This document shows, piece after piece, positions 33,884 through 45,006 of a stretch of 64,000 bases of DNA (positions are counted from its first letter, which is position 1; every line of letters starts with the position of its first letter). Source of the stretch: Gonatopus flavifemur. Taxonomy: Eukaryota; Arthropoda; Insecta; Hymenoptera; Dryinidae. The DNA lies in assembly GCA_018340375.1 (NCBI GenBank), contig JAFFJZ010000001.1, positions 35,208,001 through 35,272,000 of the forward strand, in the 5' to 3' direction. Both the position numbers and the translations under genes were made by a program. A model generated the notes under the pieces. That model saw nothing but the letters and a program-made list of their open reading frames with translations, was not told the DNA's origin and made no database searches.

Positions 33884-33929
33884 TAGTTTCGGAGATATTT
33901 GACTATATAACTTAAAATGGTCTACCCTG

Positions 33930-34335
33930 TGTACGAATTATACATAATTATATATAAACCATGTATAATTTTGAAAAGTTTTCCACTTGAAATGGATTGT
34001 ACTTTTGTATCGTCAATTCGCAATTAAATACAATTCACTGAAATTGCATGTGGAGAATATCTATATATCGGTGTATACATTCATATATTCCGCATGTAAT
34101 TCTGATTAGCGATGCCGATGCTTGAACAGAATCGATTTTTTTTTATAGAAAAGTATTCAGTTTTCATTCCATATAAAAAACAATCGACATCACTAATTCT
34201 GATGAATCGAATTCAATTGCAAAGCTGCGATGCAAGAATACTATTAATTTCAATAATTTTTTTTAAGGATCCTGCAATTATGAAAGCATCCAGCATTTTG
34301 TCCTCTCTCTCTTTCTCTCTCTCTCTTCATATCAA
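33930..34335. other. AT-rich DNA with a CT microsatellite
   Basis: No gene. A CT-rich run (CTCTCTCTCTTTCTCTCTCT) occupies about 34302-34326. Next to the palindrome end there is AT-rich text with TTATATATAA words, which recur at several other sites (for example 4000-4060, 13245-13280, 16215-16265 and 40465-40515). Confidence 0.45.
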
Positions 34336-34337
34336 TT

Positions 34338-34552
34338 ACACGGAGAAGAATAGATACTCATGACGAACATCTGGATTATACCAATTTGTCTTAGTCCCTA
34401 ATATCCAGATGCTGAAGAGTAAAATATATATTATACTGAGTAATAAATATTATTAAAGAGTAGTATCTGAGGGGTATAATCTAGATGCTTGTCCTCATAT
34501 ACTGACCGGGATAATATTTCTTACACTCATTAGTATCTATTTTTTCCCGTAT
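34338..34552. mobile_element. MITE with ACACGGAGAAGAATAG end
   Basis: ACACGGAGAAGAATAGATAC at the left pairs with GTATCTATTTTTTCCCGT at the right. Inner words CATCTGGATTATACC, ATATCCAGATGC and GGTATAATCTAGATGC are also palindromic. It is part of the ACACNG-ended group. Confidence 0.6.
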
Positions 34553-34910
34553 ATTTCAACAATGTAGTCTGGGAGCCAGCAGGTCAACGTTTAACATTAC
34601 TATTGAAAGAACAGAACATGCAACGAATCTCACTCGTAACAAGAATAACTGCTAATGCGTTGAAAACGGTGACCGGTTAGAAATTTTCTTACACAGTCCA
34701 CGGATATGCAGATCTATGATAGATCTCAAACAGATATTCAACGTACATTTGGATATCCATTAGATATTCGATGGATACCACATTAGAATGTGACGTATGG
34801 ATTGGTAATGTTTGTAAATGGATAAAACAAACAATTTGCCTTTTTATGACTGTAATGTAGTGATGTCTTGAATTTAAAAAAAAAAGAAACAACCAATAAA
34901 ATCTCTATGA

Positions 34911-35970
34911 GGGTGTTTCATTTTTGAGCGATATTTTTTTTCCTCTGCCCTACCTGAAAATTCGATATTTTTTTTTATAAGAGGCTTAGCTCATCCAAAA
35001 ATTCGATTCCACATGTGAATAACACAGAAAACTGCTCAATTTCAAATTCAACTGGATTTTTCGGTGTTGAAAAATATTGTTCGGAAATATGAATATGATG
35101 CTTTGGTAGGGCACGAAATTTGCCATTAAAACGCTCCTATGAGACAGAGCTATACGACCAATAGTTTTGAAGTTACAAAGCTTGAAAGGTGAACTCTAAT
35201 AAGAATCGGAAAAATTAACTGATAATACACCTTATACAGCTCTAAAATGTATAAATTTGGAAACTACTACCCTTGTAAAAATGATTCATATATGACCCAT
35301 GTATAAATTGTATTTGATTCATATATGGACTTGGTACGAATCATATATGGTCATATATAAATCATACGTAATTCATATACGATTGTTCAATCCATATAAG
35401 GACCAAACATGACCCATATATAGGGAACATAACGCCATATATGAAATGTACATGGTCCATATATGAATGCCTGAAATCATATATGGCCCATACATGAATT
35501 ATATAGAGGTCATATATGAATCTGTGAAATCATATATGTACCATGTGTGGTCATATATGCCGCATATATGATTCATTTTTACAAGGGTAATTGTAACACA
35601 GGAAGTGAATGTAAATTTCAATATCAATCATAAGGGCTTTGATATCGATTTTTAATAAAGTCCACTTCCCAAGCTCTGTGACTCCAAAACTATCGATCAT
35701 ACAGTTTTATCTAATGGGAGCATTTTTGTAGCAAATTTCATACCCTAAAAAAGCATCACATTCATTTTTCCAACACCGAAAAATCCAGTTGAACCCAAAG
35801 TTAACCAGTTTTCTGTGTTATTTATATGGGAAATTAAACTTTTGAATAAGCTGAGCCTCCGATTCACTCGGAATTCTTTCCTCAACAGGAATATGTTTTT
35901 ATTCTCTATAAAATATCAGATTTTCAGGTAGAATAGTGAAAAAGAATATCGCCCAAAAATGAAACATCCT
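34911..35970. mobile_element. Palindrome with GGGTGTTTCATTTTTG ends
   Basis: GGGTGTTTCATTTTTGAGCG at the left pairs with CGCCCAAAAATGAAACATCC at the right. The arms run several hundred bp (TCAACTGGATTTTTCGGTGT against ACACCGAAAAATCCAGTTGA; CAGAAAACTG against CAGTTTTCTG; GGTAGGGCACGAAATTTGCC against its complement). The CATATATG MITE 35270-35587 sits near its centre. Confidence 0.8.
35270..35587. mobile_element. CATATATG-repeat MITE, copy 2 (TA flanks)
   Basis: CCCTTGTAAAAATGATTCAT opens and ATGATTCATTTTTACAAGGG closes the element, with TA outside on both sides (35268-35269 and 35588-35589). The body is a ladder of CATATATG units as in 30561-30921. It is nested in the palindrome 34911-35970. 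Confidence 0.85.
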
Positions 35971-36461
35971 GGTCTCCATATTGTCTTCTTAGGGGAATGG
36001 AGCTACTACATTCATTCGATTTCACCAAACCGTACGCATTGTATCTCTGCGGTTCATTCCTGAGGTTTGAGATTGAAACCCAAGTATGCGGAGAACACGC
36101 AGTAATGAGTTTCTTGGAATCTTACTTTCCTATATTCACAGCTGGTTATCAAGGATATTGCCATTGGTAAATAATTACAGGAATCCTATATTGACCAGAA
36201 AGGAATGTTGTTTGTTTGATTTCATCAATTCAATTTTTGTGCCAAACAATCTCCCATTTGATGTTTCCTAACTCATTTTCTATCATTGAGAGTCTGAAAT
36301 ATGAAGAAAACATTTGATAATCGATCTTGTTTGGAAGAAGTATATTTATGGCAATATGGAATTAATTATTTCAAAAATTCAAAATGCGACATTCAATGGA
36401 TATCCCATGGGCATCTGAGTGCTACATGCGATGACAATCTATTCTATCATCTATTCTATTC

Positions 36462-36769
36462 CCCGAGAAAAAAAGATCAGATCTACTGAGATCTAGGTAG
36501 ATCTCTTGAGATATATGTAGATCTCTTCAGCTCTAAATTTTGGCAGAAAAAGATCTACGAAGATCCACAGAGATCTCCAGAAATCTTTTTGAATCTTTCT
36601 ATATTTTTTTTGGATTCCTTGCAAAATTGGAATCTTTGGGGGTGAGTGGATATCAGAAAACTCCAAAGATTGTTGCCTAAGTTGAGATGTTCAAATGTAA
36701 GTAGATATGAACAGATTTGTAGAAATTTTTGCCAAAATTTAGATCTGATGAGATACTTTTTTTCTTGGG
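36462..36769. mobile_element. AGATCT-rich element, copy 1
   Basis: Ends CCCGAGAAAAAAAGATCAG and GATACTTTTTTTCTTGGG. AGATCT or near versions appear more than ten times in about 300 bp. The copy at 47501-48778 has the same ends and AGATCT ladder, split by later insertions. Confidence 0.7.
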
Positions 36770-37099
36770 TCCGTCCTACACAGCACAGTAGTTCAAAAAG
36801 GATTCTGGGGAAATCATGTTGAATTCTTCAGGTTCCAGTTGAGTTCTTCATGATCTGGTGTGCTGTGTGATTGATCCATTCGAGATTGATGTATACTTTT
36901 TGATATTTTTATGTAACTCACGAATACAGATTTACAATTTACCGGAAAAAGTTTCCACGCGAGATTCCAGAATTCAACTCTGACGATGACCCTCATAACA
37001 CAGAGACATTCGATGGACGTTGAGAGATATCCAATGAACATCCTCGACCTTATTGGGAAAAGCCATGTTATTCTAGTAACATAGTAATAGATACCCAGG

Positions 37100-38040
37100 T
37101 AAAAATTGACCATGGGCGTTAGGTTGCTGCAAGGCTCACCAAGATGGGCCGAGCCTAGGCTACCAGGCATGGCGCATTTGTTTCCACAATCAAGACCCAA
37201 CACTGGAAACAGGGTTGTGATAGCATATGCCGTCAATGGCAGACCATACAAAAACTTGTTCGCCAAGGATGAGCCAACGCTGTAGCAATTTTGCGGCAGG
37301 GTTGCGCCCATCTCACGCCAATGGTCACTTTTATTTTTTATTGTAATTGAAAATAAAATAAAAAATCCATTCTATCATTTCGATTGAACGAAATGAATGT
37401 CGGAGAATTTCAACATGTAATTTTTCTGATTAGTTTAAACTGATGGATGACGTAAATCCGGTGGTCCTGGCGTAGAAGTAGGCGGGTCTGGAAACAGATG
37501 AAGAATTATTTCTGTCATGGAATCTTCAAAGGAGACTTATATATTGATTGAATGCTTGGTTCGCCACTCGCAGGAAACAAGCATCACTCTGGTGAGAGTT
37601 ATTGTAATTTGCTGTTTGAGAAGGAAGTTTCACTCTTAGCCAAGCTATTACTCAAGTCGAGTCAAGCTAACGCCTAAACTGAGCGAGGCCATCGCCCAAG
37701 CTGAGCCAAGCTATTGCCCAAGCTGGACCAAGTTACGACCCATGCTTGGTGCAACATGAGAATCCATTGTCATTCAGAGTTGCCTAATGCTTGGAGCAGT
37801 GTCCCGCCAAGCCCTAGAGAGCCTCTGTTGAAAGCATGCGTTTTCCTTCAAGCAATATTGGTTGAAGGATGGGCCAAGCGTAGCGCGGCCAATGATCAAT
37901 GATGGATCAACGAAGTCGATTTATGACTTCCCATATTGGTACAATGTTTAGACCATTGTCAACTATCCTTGTCCCTACATAGATTGCCCAGCTTTGGCTG
38001 GCAGCCTTGCGTCTAGCTATATTCCGTCGTCAGCATTGGC
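37100..38040. repeat. GC-richer block with CCAAGCT imperfect repeats
   Basis: At 37636-37740 the unit AAGCTATTGCCCAAGCTGAG and variants repeat about six times; similar GCCAAG/GGCTTGGC words run on to 38040. Left part: GTTGCTGCAAGGCTCACCAA and ATGGGCCGAGCC. The 165-codon minus frame across 36814-37311 follows this repeat and shows no protein family, so I do not treat it as a gene. Confidence 0.45.
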
Positions 38041-38044
38041 GGAG

Positions 38045-39745
38045 CCTGAAGATTTTTATATGGGTAGCTATTAATGAATTAAGAACATATTTTCCACGTA
38101 AACATTCTTATACTCTTTGATCAGAGTTTCTACAACTCGATATGATATGCAGAAGTTACGACATTTTATTTTCCAAACGATTGATATTATACAAACCATC
38201 AACATCAATTAAATTCTATTTCATGTTGAACTACAATGAACGAAAAGTCTCTTTTCATTTGTGTAACTGGGCGTTACGTACAACTGATTTATGTATCATT
38301 CGGATTGGAATAATATGGGTCTAATCAAATGTTCATACACTGTAAAACTAAACCCAATGCACTTAAAATGCATTGAGAAATCGAAAAGAAAATAATTTTC
38401 ACCTTCAACGTTACATCCGTACAGGATTTGTTATCTTTACCGAGGCCCAACGTGTAAAATCAACGTCCGTCATTGTCAGTTTTCTGAATGAGTCACATAT
38501 GTGCCGATTGTGCATAAAAACAGTAAGGAAACGTAAAAAAAAACAATGATGGATGAATTACGTACTTAAGGAATGCTTCTTATGTAGTGGCATTCAGATA
38601 CGCGTATGGATGATGTCATCTCACGAACGCAGAATGCTAAAATGCATTCAAGATCGTCTTACAAGGTTTGTCTTCTGCAGACTCAACTTATGTTAATCAA
38701 GCAGTTCGTATTCATCGTATGGTAGTTTACGTAATGAAGCCTTTACCGCTTTTACAATATATCAGTATATGGAGAACAAATTTGAGGAATCTCAGTATTG
38801 AAGGCAGTATGCGTCACCTTCAATCAATTAAGAGATAGGGATTTCAATAATTGTATAAATTAAAATAAAGTGAGGAAGAAGAGAAAACTTCATGTCATCG
38901 TACGATTTTAATTAAACAATGACTCGTTGAATTTTTCCTTTATCACTTATTGTTGGTATTGTGCAATAAGCTCGATGATTCTATCGTATCGCGTTTTTCC
39001 ATGATCCTCCTTGTAACGGGTATAAATTATTCCTGTTGTTTTTTTCTTCTTTCATTGATTATTATTCAAAGATTTCGTTATACTCGATGATTTTGTGTAC
39101 TGGAAATAATAGAACTTGTTTCTGCTTCTTTCTCTCTTACCCCAAACAGACAATTATTATCAAATCTTGGCCAGTCACTGAACTTGATCAAATTCCTATG
39201 AGTGTTCCGACGAACTGTAATACTTCCGGACGAGCATACTTTGGATAACAAAAGAATACAATGCAAACGTAGATCTGTGGCACTGTACAACAATAATGCA
39301 TTCTCTCATTGTAGAAGGTTTATTAGTATGCTCACCGTTACGCGTGTACATTTCACTGCGGAACTCTATTTGTTGGGTTAAAGGTTTCGCTTGGCTGATG
39401 AAGAGCCACGTTAAACGTGTCTATTACATAGGACTTTTCGGATAGAGCGACATTTATTCCATTGACGCGAAATTACATTTTGCATTGTACATTATGTTAC
39501 ATGAGGTTTGTGATTTCAGAAGATTCTAATCTGAGATCATCACGTTTGTAAGTCTTTCATTTTATTATCCCAGTTGGGTTACATAAAACACATCAAGTGC
39601 CAAGCTACATAGAATAAATGGATAATTATTTAGAAACGTTTGATGGCTGTTGAAATGGTGTACGGATGTTTTATTTGTTACACTGTACAAGAATTTGTAT
39701 AGATGGGATGTTAAAAAACGTCCACCTGGAATAGTGTTATTTCGA
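38045..39745. other. AT-rich unique stretch, no gene seen
   Basis: Short biased frames only, no terminal repeats or RNA genes recognised. Possibly intergenic or intronic. Confidence 0.35.
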
Positions 39746-39748
39746 CAC

Positions 39749-39890
39749 CGCGGACTGAGAAGTCCTCTATCTTTTTCCAACTTGTGCAAAACAAAAGATG
39801 AGGGTCTGGCGACGCCGGGTTTCTATCCTTCGTTTCTCGAAGATTGAAGGAGGATAGAGGAAGTCTCAGTCCGCCACTGCGCGTGGTGTC
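39749..39890. mobile_element. GC-rich short palindrome
   Basis: CGGACTGAGAAGTCCTCTAT pairs with ATAGAGGAAGTCTCAGTCCG, with outer GACACC / GGTGTC. About 140 bp; no duplication of the target is evident. Confidence 0.55.
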
Positions 39891-39902
39891 ATCTTAACAT
39901 TA

Positions 39903-40095
39903 CACGGAGAAAAAGAAATTTTGCTGTGACAGCGAAATCCAATTTTGCTGAGTCCTTTTCTCAACATAGCGATTTTGTTCGCTACGACAGCAATTTCTTC
40001 AGCTGTGATAGCAAATAGATTGCTGCCGCGTTAAAAAGTTTGCTACTCCAGCAAAATGAGATTTTGTTGTCACAGCGAATTTCTTTTCCTTCGTA
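39903..40095. mobile_element. MITE with TACACGGAGAAAAAGAAA end
   Basis: ACACGGAGAAAAAGAAATTT..GCTGTGACAGCGAAAT pairs with TTTTGTTGTCACAGCGAATT..CTTTTCCTTCGTAC. The interior is rich in ACAGCAATTT and AGCTGTGATAGCAAAT words, like 24690-25735. Confidence 0.65.
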
Positions 40096-40677
40096 CATTT
40101 TACGTTGTCCTTGCAGTGGAGTTCGAAGTGGACCCGCATACTCTTCGAGTTCAAAACAGTGAAATCTCACTGGTTGCAGGGAAAATTCGACCACTGCGAA
40201 TTCGTGCATGTGCAGTGCACAATCAGTGAAGATTAACTGATTCAATCAATGAAGTGGACTTTCAACTGCATAACCAGTGACTATATCGACACAGCACCGG
40301 ATGTCCCAGCAATATTATCAGAATATTACATTTGGAATGTGTAATATTCTGAAAAACATCTCAAAAATATTGTCAGATTGTGTCCAGAATATTTTAAATC
40401 CGCCCAGTGGCGTATCTGCGCCTGGGCCAACCTAGGCCAAGGCCTAGGGGCGGCATCACGATACGATTTATATATACTAATTTAAAACTTATATATAAAC
40501 TACATCGAATTATTCATAAATTATGTATAATCCCGACAATTCCCCCCCTCTGAGAGCGCTGCTATCCCTGTTAAAAAGACCCAGCATGGTCCAACAAGGA
40601 ACCAGCTTGGTCTCAGCTGGGCAAACTTGGATTTCCAGTTGGACTGACTTGGTACCAGCTGGTGCGGTTACAGACCA

Positions 40678-41155
40678 CACTGTAAAAAAAAACTGGAAAT
40701 TTACTGTGCAACTGGACTGGAAATTTCCAGTGCTAGTACTGGAATATGGATATTCCAGTACATGTACAGAGATTTTGTTGTTACGTTACTGAAAATTTAC
40801 CAAGCATAACTGAAAATTCAGTCATTGTACTGGAATTTTCAAGTTTGAGATGATGTACTGAAATTTTGCCATGATTTCGCGAAAATTTTACCGGCTCGTA
40901 CTACAATTTTATAGTTCTTGTGCACCAAAAAAAAATATTCCCTCAAAAAGGACTTGAGAAAAAATTTGGAATTTAGAAAAAAAAACCTAATCGTTGGTAT
41001 ACTGGAATTATACAGGTTTTTAACTGCAATTCTCAGGTTTTGTGATGGAATTTTCCAGTTACTATGCAATTGAATTATACAGGTTTTGAACTGCAATTTT
41101 CAGGTCGTGTGATGGAACATGTACTGGAATTTTCCGGTGAAATTTTTTCACAGTG
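40678..41155. mobile_element. ACTGGAAATTT-repeat palindrome
   Basis: CACTGTAAAAAAAAACTGG at the left pairs with TGAAATTTTTTCACAGTG at the right. The inside is a ladder of TACTGGAATTTTCCAGT, CAATTTTCAGGT and similar words. The AT-rich frames here are by-products. Confidence 0.65.
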
Positions 41156-41473
41156 CATGATGGTTGGCCCAACAGCCAAATAGGACCAACTTGGTTCAAA
41201 CTGGTACCGGTTGTAGACCATGATGGTTGGTCGAACAACCGATATGCGACCAACTCGCTTGCAACTGGTACTAGTTACAGGCCATGTCAGCTGACTTAAC
41301 AACCCATACAGGATCAACTCAGTTCCAGCGAGAATGGCCCAATTCTAATTTCACTAACTCAAACTTGACTCATTTCAAGTGCACCAGTATCAGTTCATTG
41401 TAAATGCAAACATTCTAAAAATCTTATGACCGAATCGTAAAATCTGCCTAATTACAAAATCTCAAGAAACGAT

Positions 41474-41993
41474 CCTTATGAAAAAACCCGATATCGGGAT
41501 TTTATCGTTAAATCATCAGCTGTATCAATACTATCCAAAATCTATCGTTTGGTTTCATTATCAGACAAGTCCGATAAAAATACGAGATCTACGATGATTA
41601 TCCAATGTAAACCCCATTGTAACAAATTTCTATGGGAAACTTCACATAAATGTTCGGAAGTAATTGACATATACATGCGTCAGGAATTTTCCGTATTTCA
41701 CGGGAAATTTACTGGGAAATGATAGTAAAGATCCCATAAAGTTTGGAATTTTTAGTTAAATCGAATGATCGGGATTTTCCGATTGCTGAGTATAGGAAGA
41801 TTCTGATTATTTTTTACAGTGCTGATATCGGGAAATCATCGGCTAGCTGATCGGTTTTATATCGGATAATTATCGTAGATTTAGTATTTTTATCGGACTT
41901 GTCTGATAATGAAACCAAACGATATATTTTGGATAGTATTGATACAGCTGATGATTCAACGATGAAATTCCGATATCGAGTTTTTTCATGAGG
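41474..41993. mobile_element. Palindrome with CCTTATGAAAAAACCCGAT ends, split by a MITE
   Basis: CCTTATGAAAAAACCCGAT and ATCGAGTTTTTTCATGAGG are the ends. The arms of about 130 bp contain ATCAGCTGTATCAATACTAT and GGTTTCATTATCAGACAAGT with complements. The CACTGTA-ended MITE 41613-41821 lies in the middle. Confidence 0.8.
41613..41821. mobile_element. CACTGTA-ended MITE, inverted copy
   Basis: Read on the minus strand it starts CACTGTAAAAAATAATCAG and follows the order of 2112-2364 to ACATTTATGTGAAGTTTCCC. Nested within 41474-41993. Confidence 0.6.
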
Positions 41994-42559
41994 GGATACC
42001 TTTGGAATGAATCATAAAAAAAGAAAACTCTCGAAATTTGATAAAAATATCACTCTTGATCAATCGCATAGAAGTCCTGGTCGACTGGAATTTCCAAGAT
42101 TTATTCATTACTATCTGAGGCTATATCGAGCATGGTCTGCTCCAGATTGATACTAGGACTGGATAGAACCGACCTCTAGGTAGACTCATATTAAGTAGTA
42201 CCAGCCTAAGTCGGACCAACCTGATCCCATGTAGGTTGATCCTACGCAGCATGGTCCTATCTGAGATGGTTCGACCATGTAACCAAATTCCTACTGGTCC
42301 TACCAAACATGGTCGAACCTAGCTGAAACCCAGCTGGGTTTTTTCAACAGGGATATATCTGGCTCAAGGGCGGAGAATTTACAGGTGTGGCCCTGTATCC
42401 GCCCCTGTTCGGTATTCTGGAGACATTTTGGAATATTGCTGAGATCATTGTGGTAACATTCTGAAGACATCCTGAAATATTGCTGAGATAATTTCAGCGA
42501 TATTCTGTACGGAAAAAATGTAACAATCTCATATATTGAAAAATTTACAAAATATTACT

Positions 42560-42745
42560 TTGGATTGAAAAAAAATTTCTTCAAGGTTGACTTCTACGAA
42601 TGTTGGATGAGCTTGGTCAGAATCACTTTGAGTGTAAGAAAAACTGCTTCGAAGTCAATTATTATTAGAAAGTTCCGCCAGTGGGGATTGAACCCGGGTT
42701 CTGCGAGTGAGAGTCAAGACTTCTATCACATCAGCGAATCTCCGA
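42560..42745 (-). mobile_element. Probable tRNA-derived SINE
   Basis: On the minus strand, 42745 to 42670 resembles a tRNA. An A-box-like stretch around CGCTGATGTGATAG is followed about 45 bp later by AACCCGGGTTCAATCCCC, whose GGTTCAATCCC fits the pol III B-box / T-arm. The acceptor stem does not pair, so it is not a working tRNA gene. The tRNA-like head is followed by roughly 100 bp of unrelated body and a T/A-rich tail near 42560, the usual SINE plan. No second copy was noticed in the window. Confidence 0.45.
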
Positions 42746-42807
42746 CATCACAACTCCAGTCTCAAAACGCTATTTATTGTCATGATCGCCATAGGAGTTT
42801 AAAAAAT

Positions 42808-43225
42808 TCGTTTCTGTGAGATACAGACCAATCAATTCAAAATCTTCTGAAACGAAAAATGGGAAGGTCGTGGGAGAAAGGTTTTTCTCGACCTCGACTT
42901 CGAAATTTCACTCAGTGCCAAGCAAGATCAATGGAAAAGCTTCAAAAATTTGTCTCCGCGGGATGTGGACCAATCGATTCAGAATCTTCTGAAATGGAAA
43001 ATGAATAGCACTTGAAAGGAACGTTTTTTACAAAGCGCGACTCCAAAATTCACCAAATGCCGGAGCAAATTGATGAAAAAATTTCATAAGTTCGTTTCCG
43101 TGGGATACAGACCAATCAATTCAGAATCTTCTGAAACGAAAAGTGAATAGGTCGTGGAGGGGGATTTTTTTTCGATCTTGACTTGTAAATTTTACTAAGT
43201 CCTGGCTCAGGCGTGTGAAAATTCA
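42808..43225. repeat. Tandem repeat, three units of about 145 bp
   Basis: Three head-to-tail units start near 42808, 42949 and 43101. Each begins TTCGTTTCCGTGGGATACAG (with variants) and continues ACCAATCAATTCAGAATCTT and CTGAAACGAAAA; then follows a variable region with CGACTTC or GACTCC, AAATT and CACT. Agreement between units is about 70-85 percent by eye. Confidence 0.8.
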
Positions 43226-43543
43226 TTTTACTACAAAAAAAATTGCTACTGAGAATTCTCAGAATGTTTCATTTGCGACAAATTTAGCATATTCCCCATC
43301 GTAGATCTCTAGAACAATACAGAACATTATATACATATATGCCATGTTCCAATTGCAAGATTCTCAGAACATTTTTAACGAAATATTGTATAAATATCAC
43401 ACACAGAATGTTCAAAACGAGAAATTGTAATATTCTAGAAACACTACTGACACATTGGGTGCTGTGTGGGTATTCACTGATTATGCATAGTGAAATGTCA
43501 CCGGTTTAAATTTGAAGATTAGAATTCGCGCAGAAGATTAGAA

Positions 43544-43768
43544 AAATGCAACCAGACCCATCGGTTAGAAAAGGACACAACCAAAATTATTCTGACAAAT
43601 TACTTGGAAATGAAAGAATGAAATCAAAATATCATTCTGTACAGACCTTCTTCAACCAATAAAGGTGGTCTGTACAGAGCGATATTTTCCTTTCACTGCT
43701 TTACTTTCAAATAATTTGTCAGAAGAGATTTGACTCGGGTTGCATCGTCAGGGGCCGCTGGTATCCCC
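43544..43768. mobile_element. Core-sharing fold-back element, arm type 2, copy B
   Basis: Matches 25196-25442 over ATGCAACCAGA, GGTTAGAAAAGGACA, CTGACAAATTACT, AAAATATCATTCTGTACAG, GTCTGTACAGAGCGATATTT, ATAATTTGTCAGAA and GGGGCCGCTGGTAT. The left terminal block (GGGGATATCAGCG in the other copy) is missing. The right end CCCCTTGA is intact. Confidence 0.7.
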
Positions 43769-43979
43769 TTGATGATTCTGACTCAGCTGTTTCTATAGGG
43801 TAATTTTTTCCCTGCGAACAATAATAATTATACCGCCATTTCAATGAGCCGCTGATGATGGCTTGGCAATGCCGATGAAGAGCTGTAGCTGGCCCTTTGA
43901 AAGACCTGCAAATTATAATTCATTGGGATCTCATTCGGAGTTGATAAGAGTATTCAAAAACCAATTTTTTCAAATCAAA

Positions 43980-44988
43980 CCCGTATGGAAATATTTCGCC
44001 GGAAAATTTCTGACAATCTCTGTAAAATCTCTGAAAAACTCTGATTTCCCTCTGTGAGAGTCTGATAAAGTCTGAAAAATTGAGATTTCGATGAAAAATC
44101 TAATATTTTTGGGACATCGTTCTCAGAGTTTTTTCAGAATTTGTCAAATTTTTTTCGAGGTTTATCAGAGATTTTTCATTAGAATCTCAGATAGATGATT
44201 ATGAATTTATTCCTGATAAAACTCTGAAAAAAGTAGGATAGATGTCCGTGTTTCCTCCGAGAGCTATAAAAAACCATCAACAATCATCTGCTAGATTTAA
44301 GGCTGCTAAAAATTCTAAACATTCCCAGCTATTGGTCATTTATACCTACTTACTTACCTGTAGAGGAAAACAGGTATTTATCGCATGTTTTTCAGAGTTT
44401 TGTCAGGGATAACTTCATAATCATCTATCTGAAATTTCAATGAAAAATCTCTGATGAACTCTGAAAACAGTCTGACAAACTCTGAAAAAACTCTGAGAAC
44501 AATGTTCCAAAAATATTAGATTTTTCATGGAAATTAGTGTTGCCGCGATATTATCGTCGATAATTGAGGAATAATTCTTACACGTTCCTATGGAATATAT
44601 AATCCACGAATCTTCGATTATGCTCATGATGAAACGGAATAATGAATGATTCCAGACTTGTACACAAAATAAACCAAGATATGCTTCCATTTATCGTTAC
44701 GATATATCGATAATTATCGTTACGATAGTGTAAGAATATTTTGATTTATTTTGTTTAAAAGACCAAGATGATCCATTATCCCGTTTCATTTCGTGCACAG
44801 TCGAAGATCTACGCGTCAAAAGTTCCATGAAAACCTGTCAAAATTAAGATAATCGATTATTTCTGAATTTCGACGATAATATCGCGGCAACACTAATGGA
44901 AATCTCGGGTTTCTCAGACTTTATCAGACTTTTGCAGAGGAAAATCAGAGTTTTGCAGTAATTTTTCAGCGAAATATTCCCATACGGG
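43980..44988. mobile_element. Palindrome with CCCGTATGGAAATATTTCGC ends
   Basis: The end motif pairs with GCGAAATATTCCCATACGGG. The arms contain many CTCTGA / TCAGAG words (for example TCAGAGATTTTTCATT..AATGAAAAATCTCTGA, ATCTCAGATAGATGATTATG and its complement). A hAT-like MITE (44535-44895) is inserted in the right arm. Confidence 0.8.
44535..44895. mobile_element. hAT-like MITE with 8-bp duplication ATGGAAAT
   Basis: ATGGAAAT at 44527-44534 and 44896-44903 flanks TAGTGTTGCCGCGATATTAT...ATAATATCGCGGCAACACTA. The arms continue CGTCGATAATT / TCGACGATAA. At 361 bp it is non-coding. Confidence 0.9.
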
Positions 44989-45006
44989 AATGCAACGATT
45001 GAACAT

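Larger units (their letters stand above)
31078..33929. mobile_element. Large palindromic element, interrupted by mariner C
   Basis: Ends CAGGGTGGACCATTTTAAG and CTTAAAATGGTCTACCCTG. The outer arms (31078-31425 against 32281-32578 plus 33886-33929) pair over some 300 bp; a second pair (about 31530-31710 against 31820-32010) surrounds the centre. The mariner at 32581-33883 sits in the right arm at a TA. Without it the element is about 1.55 kb. 32010-32280 is markedly richer in G+C and CpG and has no partner. No transposase of its own is visible. Confidence 0.8.
40566..42352. mobile_element. Palindrome with CCCTGTTAAAAAGACCCAGC ends
   Basis: CCCTGTTAAAAAGACCCAGC at the left faces GCTGGGTTTTTTCAACAGGG at the right. 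Next to each end are repeated ACCAGCTTGGTC, GGTACCAGCTGGT and CATGGTCC words (40580-40680, 41160-41330, 42120-42320). Two further palindromes lie inside (40678-41155 and 41474-41993). Confidence 0.75.
40290..43466. mobile_element. Outer shell of a deep nest of palindromes
   Basis: CACAGCACCGGATGT at the left and ACATTGGGTGCTGTG at the right form an inverted repeat about 3.2 kb apart. On the inner side of both, ATTCTGAGAA / AATATTCTGG-type words occur (40310-40390, 42413-42510, 43240-43440). Between them lie several complete elements, among them 40566-42352, a SINE-like block and a tandem repeat. The outer pairing is short, so this level is an inference. Confidence 0.5.

Noticed and set aside
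36814..37311. 165-codon minus-strand frame
   Set aside because: It runs through GCAAGG/CCAAG repeat text and shows no family; length is explained by low stop density in GC-richer repeat.
42660..42745. A functional tRNA gene on the minus strand
   Set aside because: B box is good but the acceptor stem does not pair and the D arm is poor; a SINE head or pseudogene fits better.
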